From positions 117,065 through 181,064 of the forward strand of contig NZ_JAJUWT010000025.1 of NCBI RefSeq assembly GCF_021390395.1: a DNA stretch of 64,000 bases, read 5' to 3'. How positions within the stretch are numbered: position 1 is the first letter of the stretch; every line of letters begins with the position of its first letter. This stretch comes from Saccharothrix sp. S26. Its GTDB lineage: Bacteria > Actinomycetota > Actinomycetes > Mycobacteriales > Pseudonocardiaceae. Below, piece by piece: positions 34,162-43,044 of this stretch. The position numbers and the translations under genes are program-made. The notes under the pieces are model-generated. The model saw nothing but the letters and a program-made list of their open reading frames with translations. It searched no databases and had not been told where the DNA came from.

Positions 34162-35016
34162 GTGCTGAGGTTGGCTGGCGCGCGCTTGCTCGACGAGCGG
34201 GACCTGTCCGAGGTGCTCGCCGTGCTCGCGGCCGACCCGGTGGCGTCCTGCATGGTCGCCGCCCGGGTCGAGGCCGCGGGCCTGGACCCGTGGCGGCTCG
34301 GCGGCGAGGTGTGGGCGTACGACCACCGGTCGCTGCGCGGCGGCCGGCTCGACGCGCTGTGCTTCGCCGGGCCGAACCTCATCCCGCTGCGCGGCAACAC
34401 CGCCGCGCTGCGCGGCTTCGCCGACCGCGCCCGCCGCCGCGGCCGCATGTGCTCGTCGCTGGTCGGACCCGCCGAGCAGGTGCTGGGCCTGTGGGAGGAG
34501 CTGTCCCCGGACTGGGGCCCGGCCCGCGAGGTGCGCGCCGACCAGCCGCTGATGGCGCTGGGCACCGGCCCGTCGATCCCGCTGGACCCGCTGGTGCGGC
34601 AGGTCCGGCCCGACGAGCTGGACCGGTACCTGCCCGCCGCGATCGCCATGTTCATCGAGGAGGTCGGCGTCGACCCGTGCGCCGAGGACGGCGGCGCGTC
34701 CTACCGGGCGCGGGTGGCCGAGCTGATCGCGGGCGGGCGGGCGTTCGCCCGGTTCGAGGGCGGCGAGGTCGTGTTCAAGGCCGAGATCGGGGCCATGTCG
34801 GCGCAGGTCGGCCAGATCCAGGGCGTGTGGGTGCGGCCGGACCGGCGCGGCCGGGGCATCGGCGCGGCGGGCACCGCGGCCGTGGCCGAACGCCTGGTCA
34901 AGGGCCTGGGCCGGACCGCGTCGCTGTACGTGAACTCCTACAACGACGTGGCCAAGGCGGCGTACCGCAAGATCGGCTTCTCCCAGGTCGGCCAGTACGC
35001 GACCGTGCTGTTCTGA
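34162..35016 (+). CDS. GNAT acetyltransferase with N-terminal DUF4081 domain
   Basis: A 284-residue protein: an N-terminal DUF4081 region (about residues 1-130) followed by a GNAT fold with the acetyl-CoA loop VWVRPDRRGRGIGAAGTAAV and the C-terminal LYVNSYNDVAKAAYRKIGF. The substrate is unknown. It follows ispG in many actinobacteria, including mycobacteria. A 50-bp spacer with CATCTGGCAGGCTTG precedes the GTG start. Confidence 0.9.
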   Translation: MLRLAGARLLDERDLSEVLAVLAADPVASCMVAARVEAAGLDPWRLGGEVWAYDHRSLRGGRLDALCFAGPNLIPLRGNTAALRGFADRARRRGRMCSSLVGPAEQVLGLWEELSPDWGPAREVRADQPLMALGTGPSIPLDPLVRQVRPDELDRYLPAAIAMFIEEVGVDPCAEDGGASYRARVAELIAGGRAFARFEGGEVVFKAEIGAMSAQVGQIQGVWVRPDRRGRGIGAAGTAAVAERLVKGLGRTASLYVNSYNDVAKAAYRKIGFSQVGQYATVLF

Positions 35017-35061
35017 GGCCGACGCGCCGCGCCGCCGGCGGCACCCGGCATACTCGGCGCC

Positions 35062-36861
35062 GTGATCGCGCGCAAGGTGGCCCTCTTCGGGGTGGTCCTG
35101 CTGCTCGTCAGCGGCTGCGGCCTGTTCTCCTCCCGGCCCGGTCCCGACCAGGTGGCGGGCGACTTCCTGGCCAAGCTGGCCGCCGGTGACGTCGACGGCG
35201 CGGCCGGCCTGACCGACGACCCGGGCGGGGCCAAGGACGTGCTCGGCAAGGTCCGGGAGGTGCTCAAGCCCCAGGGCCTGGGCGCCAGGGTCGAGCAGGT
35301 GCGCTCGGCGGGCGAGTCGACCACCGCCGACGCGACCGCGCAGCTGGACTGGGACCTCGGGCACGACCACGCGTGGAGCTACCAGACGAAGTTCGACCTG
35401 CGGCGCGAGGACGAGGACTGGAAGGTGCACTGGGCGCCCTCGGTCGTGCACCCGAAGCTCGCCGTGCAGCAGACGCTGGGCGTGGCCGACGTGAAGCCCG
35501 CGCTCGCGCCGGTGCTGGACCGCGACGGGACGCCGTTGCTCGCGCCGGAGCAGGTCGTGTCGATCCTGCTCGACGCGAAGGAAGCGGGCGACGTGAACGC
35601 GGTGGCCCAGGCGCTGGCCGCGGCGCTGACGCCGATCGACGCCGCGATCACCCGGCAGTCGATCCTGGACGGGGTGGCGAAGGTGCCCGCCGGTCAGGTC
35701 TACCAGGTGGCCGCGCTGCGCGACGCGGACTACCAGACCGTGAAGCCCGCCATCTACGAGCTGCCGGGGGTGCGGTTCACCACGCAGACGAGCCTGCTCG
35801 CGCCGTCGCGCACGTTCGGCTCGCAGGTGCTGCCCGCCGTGCGCAAGGCGGTGGAGGAGGAGATCGCCGGCAAGTCCGGGGTCCGCGTCTACACGGTGAA
35901 CGCGGCCGGTGACGAGGTCGAGGCCCTGCACGAGCAGGATCCGGAGCCCGCGCAGGCGATCTCGACCGCGTTGAGCCGGGCCGTGCAGGTGGCGGCGGAG
36001 GACGCGCTGGAGCCCGTGGCGCAGGCGGCGATGCTGGTGGCGTTGCAGGCGTCGACCGGCGAGATCCTGGCCGTGGCGCAGAACGGCCCGGCCGACGCGG
36101 AGGGCCCGGTGGCGCTGACCGGCCGCTACCCGCCCGGGTCCACGTTCAAGATCGTGACGGCGGCCGCGGCCCTGGCGTCCGGGCAGGCCACGGCGGACAG
36201 CCCGCTGCCGTGCCCCGGCAGGACGGTGATCGACGGGCGGCGCGTGGTGCCGAACGACCACGAGTTCGACAAGGGCACGATCGGGCTGCACTCGGCGTTC
36301 GCGTTCTCGTGCAACACCACGTTCGCGCAGCTCGCGGCCGGGATGGCGCCGGACGCGCTGACCAAGGCCGCGGACTCGTTCGGCCTGGGCGTCGACTTCG
36401 AGATCCCGGCGATCACCACGATCACGGGTTCCGTGCCGCCCGCCTCGGACGTGGTGGAGCGGGCGGAGGACGGCTTCGGCCAGGGCAAGCTGCTGGCCAG
36501 CCCGTTCGGCATGGCGGTGGTGGCGGCGACGACGGCGACGGGCAAGGTGCCGGTCCCGACGCTGCTGAAGGGCCGGGAGACGAAGGTCGACCACACCCCG
36601 ACCCCGCCCGCGCCCGCCGTGCTGGAGCCGTTGCGCGCGATGATGCGCGAGGTGGTCGAGACCGGCACCGCGCCGCAGCTCAAGCCGTACGGGGACGTGC
36701 GCGGCAAGACGGGCACGGCGCAGTTCGGCGACGGGACCAACTCCCACGGCTGGTTCGTCGGCTACCGCGGCGACGTGGCCTTCGCGACCCTGGTGCTCGG
36801 CACGAACAGCTCCGCCCCGGCGGTCGACGCCTCCGCCCGCTTCCTGGCCGCGCTGGGCTGA
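35062..36861 (+). CDS. Penicillin-binding lipoprotein (class B transpeptidase)
   Basis: A 599-residue peptidoglycan transpeptidase. Lipobox LLVSGCGLF at the N-terminus points to a lipid anchor. An NTF2-like MecA_N domain covers about residues 30-150, a dimerisation region follows, and the transpeptidase has SxxK with Ser360 (GSTFK), SxN as Ser416-Cys-Asn, and KTG at Lys549 (RGKTGTAQF). It resembles Rv2864c of M. tuberculosis in location and layout. Beta-lactam response cannot be judged from sequence. Confidence 0.95.
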   Translation: MIARKVALFGVVLLLVSGCGLFSSRPGPDQVAGDFLAKLAAGDVDGAAGLTDDPGGAKDVLGKVREVLKPQGLGARVEQVRSAGESTTADATAQLDWDLGHDHAWSYQTKFDLRREDEDWKVHWAPSVVHPKLAVQQTLGVADVKPALAPVLDRDGTPLLAPEQVVSILLDAKEAGDVNAVAQALAAALTPIDAAITRQSILDGVAKVPAGQVYQVAALRDADYQTVKPAIYELPGVRFTTQTSLLAPSRTFGSQVLPAVRKAVEEEIAGKSGVRVYTVNAAGDEVEALHEQDPEPAQAISTALSRAVQVAAEDALEPVAQAAMLVALQASTGEILAVAQNGPADAEGPVALTGRYPPGSTFKIVTAAAALASGQATADSPLPCPGRTVIDGRRVVPNDHEFDKGTIGLHSAFAFSCNTTFAQLAAGMAPDALTKAADSFGLGVDFEIPAITTITGSVPPASDVVERAEDGFGQGKLLASPFGMAVVAATTATGKVPVPTLLKGRETKVDHTPTPPAPAVLEPLRAMMREVVETGTAPQLKPYGDVRGKTGTAQFGDGTNSHGWFVGYRGDVAFATLVLGTNSSAPAVDASARFLAALG

Positions 36862-36875
36862 ACGGCGCAACATCA

Positions 36876-36896
36876 ATGTGATACCATGTTTCACAT
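36876..36896. promoter_or_regulatory. Operator/promoter at the start of the toxin-antitoxin genes
   Basis: Inverted repeat ATGTGA (36876-36881) and TCACAT (36891-36896) with 9 bp between. A TANNNT -10 element TACCAT (36882-36887) lies in the middle, 7 bp before ATG 36895, so the antitoxin mRNA is probably leaderless and self-repressed. Confidence 0.65.
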
Positions 36897-37170
36897 GGAG
36901 AGCATCGGGCTTCGCGACCTGCGCCACCACACGAGCGAGTACGTGCGGCGTGCCGAGGCCGGAGAACGGATCGCGGTGACCGATCACGGTCGTGTGGTCG
37001 CTGAGATCGGGCCTCCGCAGAACGGGACGTCGAGCCTGAGGGACGAGCTCATCGCCAACGGTGAGCTGCTCCGCGGTCGAGGCGGGCGGTTGCCGGAACC
37101 CCTGCCCGCCACGTCCGGCACGCCGATCTCGGAAGTGCTGCGCCAGATGCGTGAAGCGGAGCGTTGGTGA
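36895..37170 (+). CDS. Antitoxin of the Phd/YefM (VapB-like) type
   Basis: A 91-residue antitoxin. The N-terminal dimerisation and DNA-binding domain reads MESIGLRDLRHHTSEYVRRA then AGERIAVTDHGRVVAEIGPP, a textbook Phd/YefM fold; the C-terminal half would wrap the toxin. An ATG at 36886 is an alternative, but the likely TSS sits at 36895 and no ribosome-binding site precedes either, which favours a leaderless start. The toxin GTG overlaps its stop by 4 nt. The module sits between the PBP gene and map. Confidence 0.88.
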   Translation: MESIGLRDLRHHTSEYVRRAEAGERIAVTDHGRVVAEIGPPQNGTSSLRDELIANGELLRGRGGRLPEPLPATSGTPISEVLRQMREAERW

Positions 37171-37574
37171 TCTACCTCGACACCTCGGCACTGGCCAAGC
37201 TGGTGCGGACCGAGGCGGAGACGTCCGCGCTGCGGACCTGGTTGGACGACCGAGCCGGCGCTCGGTTGGTCAGCAGCTCGCTGGCCAGGGTCGAGCTGAT
37301 CCGAGCAGTGCGCGCGGAAGGCGACGAGGCGATCAGGCAGGCCATGTTGCTCCTGGTGGAGCTCGACCAGATGACCATGACCATGGACCTCTTGGACGCG
37401 GCGGGCGCGTTGCCGCTGCCGCTCAAGTCCCTCGACGCCATCCACCTCGCGTCGGCCTTGCGGCTGCGTGGTGACCTCGACGGGTTCGTGGCCTACGACA
37501 AGCGGCTCCTGACCGCCGCCGACGAGATGGGGCTGCCGATCGCCTCCCCCGGAACGGTCGAGGCGACCGCGTAG
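37167..37574 (+). CDS. VapC-type PIN-domain ribonuclease toxin
   Basis: A 135-residue PIN-domain toxin. The conserved acidic residues are visible: Asp in MIYLDTSALAKL at the start, Glu in RVELIRAV near the middle, and Asp in LDAIHLASAL and the C-terminal VAYDKRLLTAA. VapC toxins cleave tRNA or rRNA; the target cannot be predicted. Translation is probably coupled to the antitoxin by the GTGA overlap at 37167-37170. Confidence 0.93.
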   Translation: MIYLDTSALAKLVRTEAETSALRTWLDDRAGARLVSSSLARVELIRAVRAEGDEAIRQAMLLLVELDQMTMTMDLLDAAGALPLPLKSLDAIHLASALRLRGDLDGFVAYDKRLLTAADEMGLPIASPGTVEATA

Positions 37575-37621
37575 GGGACACGTGGCGCATGCCTCATCAC
37601 GCTGAGCCGTAATCTGGGGGC

Positions 37622-38479
37622 ATGTCCGTGCGTGCCGTCCTCAAGCCAGGTGTGCTGTCCCCACGCCGTCCGGTGCCCGCCCACATCGAGCGGCCCGAGT
37701 ACGTCGACCGGCCCGAACCCAAGCGCAACACCGATCCCTGGGTGCAGCCGCCCGAGGTGATCGAGGCGATGCGCGTGGCGGGCCGGCTCGCGGCGCAGGC
37801 GTTGCAGGAGGCGGGCAAGGTGATCGTGCCCGGCGTGACCACCGACGAGATCGACGCGGTCGCGCACGAGTTCCTGTGCGACCACGGCGCGTACCCGTCC
37901 ACGCTCGGCTACCGCGGCTTCCCGAAGTCCTGCTGCACCTCGCTCAACGAGGTCATCTGCCACGGCATCCCCGACTCGACCGTGGTCGAGGACGGTGACA
38001 TCGTCAACGTCGACGTCACCGCCTACATCGGCGGCGTGCACGGCGACACGAACGCCACCTTCCTCGCGGGCGACGTGAGCGAGGAGGCCCGCCTGCTGGT
38101 CGAGCGCACGCACGAGGCCACCATGCGCGCGATCAAGGCGGTCAAGCCGGGACGCCAGCTCAACGTGGTGGGCCGCGTCATCGAGTCCTACGCCAACCGC
38201 TTCGGCTACGGCGTGGTGCGCGACTTCACCGGCCACGGCATCGGCCGCACCTTCCACAGCGGTCTGGTCGTGCTGCACTACGACGCGCCGCACGTGCCCA
38301 CGATCATCGAAGAGGGCATGACCTTCACCATCGAGCCGATGATCACCCTCGGCGGCATCGAGCACGACCTGTGGAAGGACGGCTGGACGGTCACCACCCG
38401 CGACAAGAGCTGGACCGCCCAGTTCGAGCACACGATCGTGGTGACCGCGGACGGCGCGGAGATCCTCACCGTCTGCTGA
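37622..38479 (+). CDS. map: Type I methionine aminopeptidase
   Basis: Removes the initiator methionine. At 285 residues it has an N-terminal extension of about 40 residues (MSVRAVLKPGVLSPRRPVPA) that carries a polyproline SH3-like element, as in actinobacterial MapB. The metal ligands are in VNVDVTAYIGGVHGD (two Asp), GHGIGRTFH (His), FTIEPMI (Glu) and QFEHTIVV (Glu). Its 3' end overlaps the convergent hydrolase gene by 14 bp. Confidence 0.97.
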   Translation: MSVRAVLKPGVLSPRRPVPAHIERPEYVDRPEPKRNTDPWVQPPEVIEAMRVAGRLAAQALQEAGKVIVPGVTTDEIDAVAHEFLCDHGAYPSTLGYRGFPKSCCTSLNEVICHGIPDSTVVEDGDIVNVDVTAYIGGVHGDTNATFLAGDVSEEARLLVERTHEATMRAIKAVKPGRQLNVVGRVIESYANRFGYGVVRDFTGHGIGRTFHSGLVVLHYDAPHVPTIIEEGMTFTIEPMITLGGIEHDLWKDGWTVTTRDKSWTAQFEHTIVVTADGAEILTVC

Positions 38480-39164
38480 GCAGCGGCACCAGCGCCGCGG
38501 CCACCTCCCGGGGCGACGTCACGGCCCCCAGGTGGTGGCTGTCCAGCTCGACCACCGGCCAGCCCCGCTCACGCGCCGCCGACGCGGCGGCGGTGTAGGC
38601 GGGGCTGAGCTTGACGTACGAGCACGGCCCGGCCCACGCCACGGTGGGCCGGGGCTCCTTGAGGAACGCCAGCGGCACCTCGGGCGCCTCGGACACGATC
38701 TCCTCCAGCAGGCGCACGTCCGGCACCATCGCCGACAGCGCCTCGGGCGCGAACCACAGGTCCCAGCGCGGCATCAGCCCGTCCCGCGAGATGGCCTTCA
38801 GGTGGGCCATGCGCTCGGCGGGCGCGTCGTCGCGCCAACTGCGGCCGGGCGTGGGCAGGTCGGCGTCGAGGAACACCAGGCCGCGCACGGGCGTCTCCAG
38901 CGCGTCGGCGAACGCGGGCAGCAGCGGTCCGGCGCCGCTGTGCCCGACGAGCACCAGGTCGCCTTCCACCGGGGAGTCCTCCACCGCGTCGGCGAACACC
39001 CCGAGCAGCCGCTGGTGCACGGGCGCGGCGTTGACCGTGACGCGCAGGTCGAGCAGCACGACGGGGTGGCCGAGCTCGGCCAGCGCCTCGGCGAGCGGGC
39101 GCAGGCTCGCGGGCCCGAGGTAGGGGCTGTGCACCAGGACCGCCGTGGCGGGGACGTCGACCAT
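38466..39164 (-). CDS. Alpha/beta hydrolase
   Basis: A 232-residue alpha/beta-hydrolase-fold protein. The nucleophile elbow is GHSGAG, the oxyanion region VLVHSPYLGP lies near the N-terminus, and the catalytic His is probably in ELDSHHLGAV near the C-terminus. No signal peptide. The substrate is unknown. It is convergent with map (14-bp overlap) and divergent from cobQ (42-bp spacer). Confidence 0.85.
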   Translation of the reverse strand: MVDVPATAVLVHSPYLGPASLRPLAEALAELGHPVVLLDLRVTVNAAPVHQRLLGVFADAVEDSPVEGDLVLVGHSGAGPLLPAFADALETPVRGLVFLDADLPTPGRSWRDDAPAERMAHLKAISRDGLMPRWDLWFAPEALSAMVPDVRLLEEIVSEAPEVPLAFLKEPRPTVAWAGPCSYVKLSPAYTAAASAARERGWPVVELDSHHLGAVTSPREVAAALVPLLSRR

Positions 39165-39206
39165 GCCGTGGATGATGTCAGCCGGGACCGACAGCTAGGG
39201 GACGTT

Positions 39207-40730
39207 GTGCGCAGTGCGTTGCTGGTGGCCGGCACGACCTCGGACGCCGGGAAGAGCGTGCTGGCGGCCGGTCTGTGCAGGTGGTTGACCCGGCGAGGGG
39301 TGCGGACGGCGCCGTTCAAGGCGCAGAACATGTCCAACAACTCCGTGGTGACGCCCGACGGCGGCGAGATCGGCCGGGCGCAGGCGTTGCAGGCCGCCGC
39401 GTGCGGGTTGGAGCCGAGCGTGCGGTTCAACCCGGTCCTGCTCAAGCCCGGAGGTGACCGCAGCTCGCAGGTCGTGGTGCTGGGGCGGGCCGTGGGCGAG
39501 GTGTCGGCCCTGTCCTACCGCGAGCGCAAGGCGGAGCTGTTCGCCACGGTCCTGGCCACGCTGGACGGCCTGCGCGACGACTTCGAGGTCGTGGTCTGCG
39601 AGGGCGCGGGGTCGCCCGCCGAGATCAACCTGCGGGCGAACGACATCGCGAACATGGGCTTGGCGCGGGCGGCGGACCTGCCGGTGCTCGTGGTCGGCGA
39701 CATCGACCGGGGCGGGGTGTTCGCGCACCTGTTCGGCACGCTGGCGCTGCTCGACCCGGCCGACCAGGCGCTGGTGGCCGGGTTCGTGGTGAACAAGTTC
39801 CGCGGCGACCCGGCGTTGCTCGAACCGGGGCTGCGGCAGCTCGACGCGCTGACCGGGCGCCCGGTGCTGGGCGTGCTGCCGTGGCGGGAGGAGCTGTGGC
39901 TGGACGCCGAGGACTCGCTGTCCTACGCGGCCGACGGCGTGATCGGGCGGCCACGGCCGCCGCACGGCGACCAGTGGCTGCGGGTGGCCGTGGTGCGGTT
40001 GCCGCGGATCTCCAACGCCACGGACGTGGAGGCGCTGGCCTGCGAGCCGGGCGTGTCGGTGCGGTTCGTGACCGAGCCGTCGCGGCTGGCCGACGCCGAC
40101 CTCGTGGTGGTGCCGGGCTCGAAGGCGACCGTGGCCGACCTGCGCTGGCTGCGCGCCACGGGGCTGGCCGACGCGATCGCCGCGCACGACGGGCCGGTGC
40201 TCGGCATCTGCGGCGGGTTCCAGATGCTCGGCCGCACGATCGACGACGCGGTGGAGTCACGCGCGGGTGAGGTGGCCGGGCTGGGCCTGCTGGACGTGGA
40301 TGTGCGGTTCGAGCCGGACAAGACGCTGCGCCGGCCGCGCGGCGACGCGTTCGGCGAACCCGTGACGGGCTACGAGATCCACCACGGCGTGGTCGTGCGC
40401 AACACCGAGGCCGGTCTGGTGACGCTGCCGGACGGCACGCCGGAGGGCGCGCTGCGCGGCCGGGTCGCCGGCACGCACTGGCACGGGCTGCTGGAGAACG
40501 ACGCCTTCCGCCGCGCGCTGCTGCGCTGGGCCGCGGGCCACGCGGGCCGGGACGGGTTCACCCCCGCGCCGGACGTGGACTTCTCCGCCCGCCGGGCCGC
40601 GCAGCTCGACCTGCTCGGCGACCTGGTCGCCGACCACCTCGACACCGACGCGGTGTGGGCGTTGCTGGAGCAGGGTGCGCCGCCGGGGCTGCCGGTCATC
40701 CCTCCCGCTGGTGCGCCACCTGTCGCCTGA
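39207..40730 (+). CDS. cobQ: Cobyric acid synthase CobQ
   Basis: Glutamine-dependent enzyme that amidates four side chains of the corrin ring late in cobalamin synthesis. The 507-residue product has the P-loop-like LLVAGTTSDAGKSVLAAGL, PFKAQNMSNNS, EGAGSPAEINL and DIDRGGVFAHLFGTL in the synthetase half, and a class I glutaminase half with GICGGFQMLG (nucleophile Cys) and the His in HWHGLLEND. Start is the GTG at 39207. No other cobalamin gene is in the window, and I found no cobalamin riboswitch beside it. Confidence 0.96.
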   Translation: MRSALLVAGTTSDAGKSVLAAGLCRWLTRRGVRTAPFKAQNMSNNSVVTPDGGEIGRAQALQAAACGLEPSVRFNPVLLKPGGDRSSQVVVLGRAVGEVSALSYRERKAELFATVLATLDGLRDDFEVVVCEGAGSPAEINLRANDIANMGLARAADLPVLVVGDIDRGGVFAHLFGTLALLDPADQALVAGFVVNKFRGDPALLEPGLRQLDALTGRPVLGVLPWREELWLDAEDSLSYAADGVIGRPRPPHGDQWLRVAVVRLPRISNATDVEALACEPGVSVRFVTEPSRLADADLVVVPGSKATVADLRWLRATGLADAIAAHDGPVLGICGGFQMLGRTIDDAVESRAGEVAGLGLLDVDVRFEPDKTLRRPRGDAFGEPVTGYEIHHGVVVRNTEAGLVTLPDGTPEGALRGRVAGTHWHGLLENDAFRRALLRWAAGHAGRDGFTPAPDVDFSARRAAQLDLLGDLVADHLDTDAVWALLEQGAPPGLPVIPPAGAPPVA

Positions 40731-41062
40731 CGGCTCCCGCCCTCGGTGCGCGCGCGGCCGGCAAGCCGTGCGGTGGTGCCACCGGTGGGGCGGGAGCCGG
40801 GTCGACGACCGGGCCTCGGGACGGTCGGCGGGCGGCGGCTCGGCCGGCAAGCCGGGCGCACCTGTCCGCGTGGTGCCGTCGAGGGCCGTGCGGTCGCATC
40901 CGTGCGTGGGGGACCAGGGGTGTCCGGGTGGACGTCCGCCTAGAAGTCCGCGCCGACGCGGAGGGACGTGGGGAAGCAAGCGCGCACGTCACACCTCCGC
41001 TCACGGGTAGTTGCACAGTGAAGGTGCCCGCGGCGGACCGGGGGATACGTCGCCCGTTCGGG
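40731..41062. other. Intergenic region with inverted and direct repeats after cobQ
   Basis: 332 bp with no gene I can support. It begins at the cobQ stop with a perfect 12-bp inverted repeat CGGCTCCCGCCC (40731-40742) and its complement (40788-40799), a possible terminator with a long loop. GGCCGGCAAGCCG occurs twice, at 40756-40768 and 40842-40854. The rest, to the end of the convergent pentapeptide gene at 41063, shows nothing recognisable. Confidence 0.7.
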
Positions 41063-42040
41063 TCACGGGGTCCGGCGGGCGGTCGCGAGCACGGCCCAGT
41101 CGGGTTCCGCGGCCTGCTCCACCCACCCCTGCGGCCACTTCCGCCGCAGGTCACGGGTCCGTGCCCGGGCACCGGCCAGCTTGGCGGCGGTGTGCACGCC
41201 GAAGTCCGCGCCGCCCTCGAACTCCGCGCCCCGGAACACCGAGTCGCCGAACGAGACGCGGCGGAAGTCGGCCAGGTCGCGGAAGCACGTGTCGCGGAAG
41301 TCCGCGGTCCCGGCGAACTCGGTGCCGCGGAACGTCGCCGGGCCGACGAACGTGGTGCCGGCGAACGACGCCGCCCTGATCCGGGCGTGCGTGAGGGTCA
41401 GCTTGACCAGGGTGGCGTGGGACAGGTCGAGCGCGATGTCGGCCCAGAACGCCTCGGGCCGGTCGGGGCGCAGGTGGGCGGCCAGCAGGGCGGTCGCGGT
41501 CTGCCGCACCTCCAGCTCCTGGAACCGGTGCGCGTCACGCGGCCCCAGGCGTGTCCTGGCCCGCGCCTCCGGGGGCGGGGTGAACGGCATCCGCAGGTAG
41601 GCGCAGACCAGGTGCACGATCGTCTGCCGGTGCGCGGGGTTGCCCTGCGCGAGCCGTTCCAGCGCGTACAGCCCGGCCAGCCGCACCGGCGCCTTGTCGC
41701 TGCCCAGCTGGTCGGCGGCCTTGCCGTACAGCTCGGTGACGCGGCGCTCGGTCGCGTCGTGGTCCTTCTGGACCAGGTCCAGCTCCGCGCAGCGCTGGCG
41801 GCGTGCGGTGAGCAGCAGCGCCGCCGCGCCGCCCGTGCCGAGCACGATGCTGGAGGCGGTGCGGACCACGTCCAGCCGCACGCCGTCCTGCGGCTCACCG
41901 GACCCGAGCGTGACCAGCAGGACCGCGACGGACCCGACCGCCACGACACCCAGGCCGACCGCCCAGAACACGATCGTCCTGGCCGACAGCACGCGGTGGT
42001 CCACGGCGTCAAGCCCATCGGACCGCCGGCGGGCCGTCAA
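41063..42040 (-). CDS. Pentapeptide repeat-containing membrane protein
   Basis: A 325-residue protein with two N-terminal membrane segments (about residues 22-45 and 60-80), a helical middle with Arg/Glu/Leu-rich heptads, and a pentapeptide-repeat stretch near residues 220-290: ASFAGTTFVGPATFRG, TEFAGTADFRD and VFRGAEFEGGADFG. Similar architectures are common in actinobacteria and have no assigned role. The EamA transporter gene lies 25 bp upstream on the same strand. Confidence 0.85.
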   Translation of the reverse strand: MTARRRSDGLDAVDHRVLSARTIVFWAVGLGVVAVGSVAVLLVTLGSGEPQDGVRLDVVRTASSIVLGTGGAAALLLTARRQRCAELDLVQKDHDATERRVTELYGKAADQLGSDKAPVRLAGLYALERLAQGNPAHRQTIVHLVCAYLRMPFTPPPEARARTRLGPRDAHRFQELEVRQTATALLAAHLRPDRPEAFWADIALDLSHATLVKLTLTHARIRAASFAGTTFVGPATFRGTEFAGTADFRDTCFRDLADFRRVSFGDSVFRGAEFEGGADFGVHTAAKLAGARARTRDLRRKWPQGWVEQAAEPDWAVLATARRTP

Positions 42041-42065
42041 TCACCGATGCGGGCGGTAGAGGGGT

Positions 42066-42995
42066 TCACGGCGTCGTCGAGCCGACCAGCTCCGGTGCCG
42101 GCTCGGGCGCGCGGGGCTCGCGGCGCTTGATGGTGGTCGCGGCCATGCCGGCGACCACCAGGGCGGCGGCGGCCAGGCGCACGGCGGTGACCGCCTCGTC
42201 CAGCAGCAGCCAACCGGACAGCATCCCCGCGACCGGCACCAGCAACGCGAACGGCACCACGGCGCTGGCCTCGTAGGTCCGCAGCAGCAGGTTCCACAGG
42301 CCGAAGCCGAGCAGCGTGGACACCCAGGCGATGAACAGGATCGCGCCCACGCCGGTCCAGCTCAGGCCGCGCAGCGCGGCCAGGTCGGCGGCCGGGCCCT
42401 CGAAGACCAGGGACAGCCCGAGCAGCGGCAGCACGGCGACCGCGCTGACCCAGACGATGAAGTTGATCGGGTCCGGCGGCCGGGCGTAGCGGGTGGCGAC
42501 GTTGGCCACGCCCCACGCCACCGCGCCCAGGACCACCAGCAGGAAGGCCGAGATCGGGCTGCTCACGCCGTAGTCGAACGCGATCACCACGATCCCCGCC
42601 GCCGCCACGCCCATGCCGAGCAACTGCACGGGCCGCGGCCGTTCGCGCAGCAGCACGGCCGCGAACAGCACGGTGAAGAACACCTGGCTCTGCAACACCA
42701 GCGACGACAGCCCGGCGGGCATCCCGGCCGCCATCCCGACGAACACCAACCCGAACTTGGCCACGCCCAGCGCCAGCGCGACCGCGACGACCCACTTCCA
42801 CGCCACCTTGGGCCGGCCGACGAACCACAGCGCGGGCACGGCGGCGGCCAGGAAGCGCAGCGCGGAGAAGAACAGCGGCGGGAAGTCGCGCAGGCCCACC
42901 TTGATGACGACGAAGTTGACACCCCAGATGGTGGCGACGAGCACCGCGATCGCGACGTGACGTGGTTTCACGCCTCCGAGTCTCAGGGCCCGCAC
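42066..42995 (-). CDS. EamA/DMT family transporter
   Basis: A 309-residue inner-membrane protein with ten membrane helices in two EamA repeats, the first opening AVLVATIWGVNFVVIKVGL and the second ALLVPVAGMLSGWLLLDEA. Family members export amino acids or metabolites (YdcZ/RhaT/YedA type), substrate unknown. A divergent LysR gene starts 50 bp away, suggesting control by that regulator. Confidence 0.92.
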   Translation of the reverse strand: MRALRLGGVKPRHVAIAVLVATIWGVNFVVIKVGLRDFPPLFFSALRFLAAAVPALWFVGRPKVAWKWVVAVALALGVAKFGLVFVGMAAGMPAGLSSLVLQSQVFFTVLFAAVLLRERPRPVQLLGMGVAAAGIVVIAFDYGVSSPISAFLLVVLGAVAWGVANVATRYARPPDPINFIVWVSAVAVLPLLGLSLVFEGPAADLAALRGLSWTGVGAILFIAWVSTLLGFGLWNLLLRTYEASAVVPFALLVPVAGMLSGWLLLDEAVTAVRLAAAALVVAGMAATTIKRREPRAPEPAPELVGSTTP

Positions 42996-43044
42996 CGTTT
43001 AGCACTAGCGACATCTGGTGAACCTTTTGGTTTAGGATCGCTAC
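42996..43044. promoter_or_regulatory. Divergent EamA/LysR promoter region
   Basis: A 49-bp spacer, A/T-rich by local standards, with palindrome AACCTTTTGGTT (43021-43032) and TAGCACTAGCGAC. It is the likely LysR binding and promoter site for both genes. Confidence 0.5.

Noticed and set aside
33829..37191. Very long open antisense frame over ispG, GNAT, PBP and the toxin-antitoxin genes
   Set aside because: It is the usual GC-bias shadow of convincing genes on the other strand.
40731..41062. Cobalamin riboswitch beside cobQ
   Set aside because: I could not find the B12-box or the conserved core on either strand, and the region lies after, not before, cobQ.
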